Shown in pieces: positions 63,271 through 64,000 of a DNA stretch of 64,000 bases. The stretch lies in assembly GCA_016699165.1 (NCBI GenBank), contig CP064963.1, positions 310,001 through 374,000 of the forward strand, read 5' to 3'. The notes under the pieces were generated by a model that ran no database searches, was not told the DNA's origin, and saw nothing but the letters and a program-made list of their open reading frames with translations. The DNA comes from Candidatus Melainabacteria bacterium (GTDB lineage Bacteria; Cyanobacteriota; Vampirovibrionia; Obscuribacterales; Obscuribacteraceae). A program made the translations under genes and the position numbers. Every line of letters begins with the position of its first letter. Positions within the stretch are counted from its first letter, which is position 1.

Positions 63271-63588
63271 CTATTTTGATGCCTGAGATTTTGGAAAACA
63301 TATTTCATCACTCGACTTTGATAATCCTGAAATCTCTAAGAATCTTTTGTAAGAAGGGTACGAAGGAGCGACTATGAAATGGCTGGTAACGCCCATATTG
63401 TTATGCTCGCCCCCTGCTAGAACCGAGTGATAAAAAACATACAAGCTTTCATCTTCAAGCATAACCATTTTGTAGATTTGCTCAGAGCGTATGCGACTTT
63501 GTATAGCATTCTTGTCCCAGTTCTTTACCGCGATTCGCTCAGAGTTTGCCAAAGCCTTTTTTATTTTGTCATCGTTAAATCTGTTCAT
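63271..63588 (-). CDS. immunity-like protein, same family
   Basis: 105 residues: WDKNAIQSRIRSEQIYKMVM, SLYVFYHSVLAGGEHNN and SHFIVAPSYPSYKRFLEI. First gene of a three-gene run of small proteins. A further fragment of the family lies just upstream at 63697. Confidence 0.6.
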   Translation of the reverse strand: MNRFNDDKIKKALANSERIAVKNWDKNAIQSRIRSEQIYKMVMLEDESLYVFYHSVLAGGEHNNMGVTSHFIVAPSYPSYKRFLEISGLSKSSDEICFPKSQASK

Positions 63589-63696
63589 TATTTCCTATGC
63601 TACTTAGTGTTTTCCATTTGAGAAAAAACTTTTCTGAGTTGTAAATTCTTTCAAATTCAGACCACTTGTGAAGGTGACTCAGCTGCTGTGCTAGTT

Positions 63697-63800
63697 TTAC
63701 ACAAAGTCTTTGCATTGTCCGGGCTCCGAAACACCTGAGACTCTGAGAAAAGCAGTGTAAGAATTAGAATTAGGATGCCGTGTTGCCTCAAAAGAAAACC
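63697..63800 (-). pseudogene. C-terminal fragment of the same immunity-like family
   Basis: Encodes NSNSYTAFLRVSGVSEPG and KDFV before TAA at 63697, aligned with the ends of 62950 and 63271. Upstream part lost. Confidence 0.55.
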
Positions 63801-63809
63801 GTACTCTGA

Positions 63810-64000
63810 CTAAACCGTTGCCTCATATATTTTCGTACCGGCGAAATTAGTGTTCAGTACCAAATATTTACCCCAACCGCAGCGTTGAATCATGCCCTCC
63901 TTTTCTAGTCTCCAGAGATAGGTATCAATTGAAGTGCGCTGTTGCCCTTCTTGCAGAATGTCTTTGCAAGTAAAAACAGAACCTGCCTCAAGCAGTGAGA
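63810..64000 (-). CDS. winged-helix protein, partial
   Basis: 63 codons from the right edge to TAG at 63810. Reads LLEAGSVFTCKDILQEGQQ then TSIDTYLWRLEKEGMIQRCG, a winged helix-turn-helix like those of AbiEi-type antitoxins. It could also be a fragment. The N-terminus lies outside the window. Confidence 0.5.
   Translation of the reverse strand, partial: SLLEAGSVFTCKDILQEGQQRTSIDTYLWRLEKEGMIQRCGWGKYLVLNTNFAGTKIYEATV

Noticed and set aside
1..64000. tRNA, rRNA, transposase or integrase genes
   Set aside because: None could be recognised by eye. Mobility is inferred only from repeats and fragments.

Overview
The window looks like chromosomal DNA from an uncultured bacterium of the Candidatus Obscuribacterales type (Vampirovibrionia/Melainabacteria, sister to Cyanobacteria). 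This placement is inferred from gene content and was not tested. The clues are WG-repeat proteins with a shared C-terminal domain, many secreted TPR proteins, a PPK2 polyphosphate kinase, a Ser/Thr kinase fused to leucine-rich repeats, and proteins built from MshEN-like repeats. TGA acts as a stop codon and GC is moderate. No rRNA, tRNA or CRISPR array was seen.

Left part (1-18 kb), mostly ordinary genes: a DUF2442/DUF4160 pair; a thioredoxin-like/DUF1801/VOC operon; an SRPBCC protein divergent from a methyltransferase; an alpha-solenoid protein; an alpha/beta hydrolase; a CPA1 Na+/H+ antiporter; a secreted matrixin-like metalloprotease with TPRs; PPK2; a Ser/Thr kinase; and a three-gene unit (a 590-residue toxin-like protein plus two small genes) at 15.1-17.8 kb.

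18-29.4 kb: a TetR regulator is divergent from a long operon. The promoter carries a 19-bp palindromic operator overlapping the -35/-10 region. The operon holds an MshEN-repeat protein and then a giant gene of about 3000 codons. The giant gene is now split into seven frames by six apparent one-base indels. It has N-terminal repeats, annexin-like helical repeats, pre-toxin-like hydrophobic stretches and a C-terminal HEHVH metalloprotease motif, so it resembles a very large polymorphic toxin.

29.4-34.8 kb: a hipBA module (hipA frameshifted) has three operators spaced exactly 31 bp apart and a leaderless-type promoter. It sits among three copies of a zinc-ribbon/TPR gene pair: one truncated, one decayed and one intact.

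34.8-41.3 kb: a duplicated unit of WG-repeat protein and divergent propeller-like lipoprotein.

41.3-64 kb: an accessory zone full of defence or toxin-antitoxin genes and gene debris. It contains a wHTH plus AbiEii-like nucleotidyltransferase pair, a Fic protein with a five-site operator array, a PIN/excisionase-type TA pair with a 9-bp-periodic operator, and three PF10127-like nucleotidyltransferases. At least nine short fragments of the latter genes are scattered through the intergenic spaces. A direct repeat of about 415 bp brackets the Fic/nucleotidyltransferase island. The right end carries a cluster of small immunity-like paralogues and a partial winged-helix gene.

The recurrent theme is local duplication followed by erosion through single-base indels. 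It is most visible in toxin, antitoxin and nucleotidyltransferase genes.
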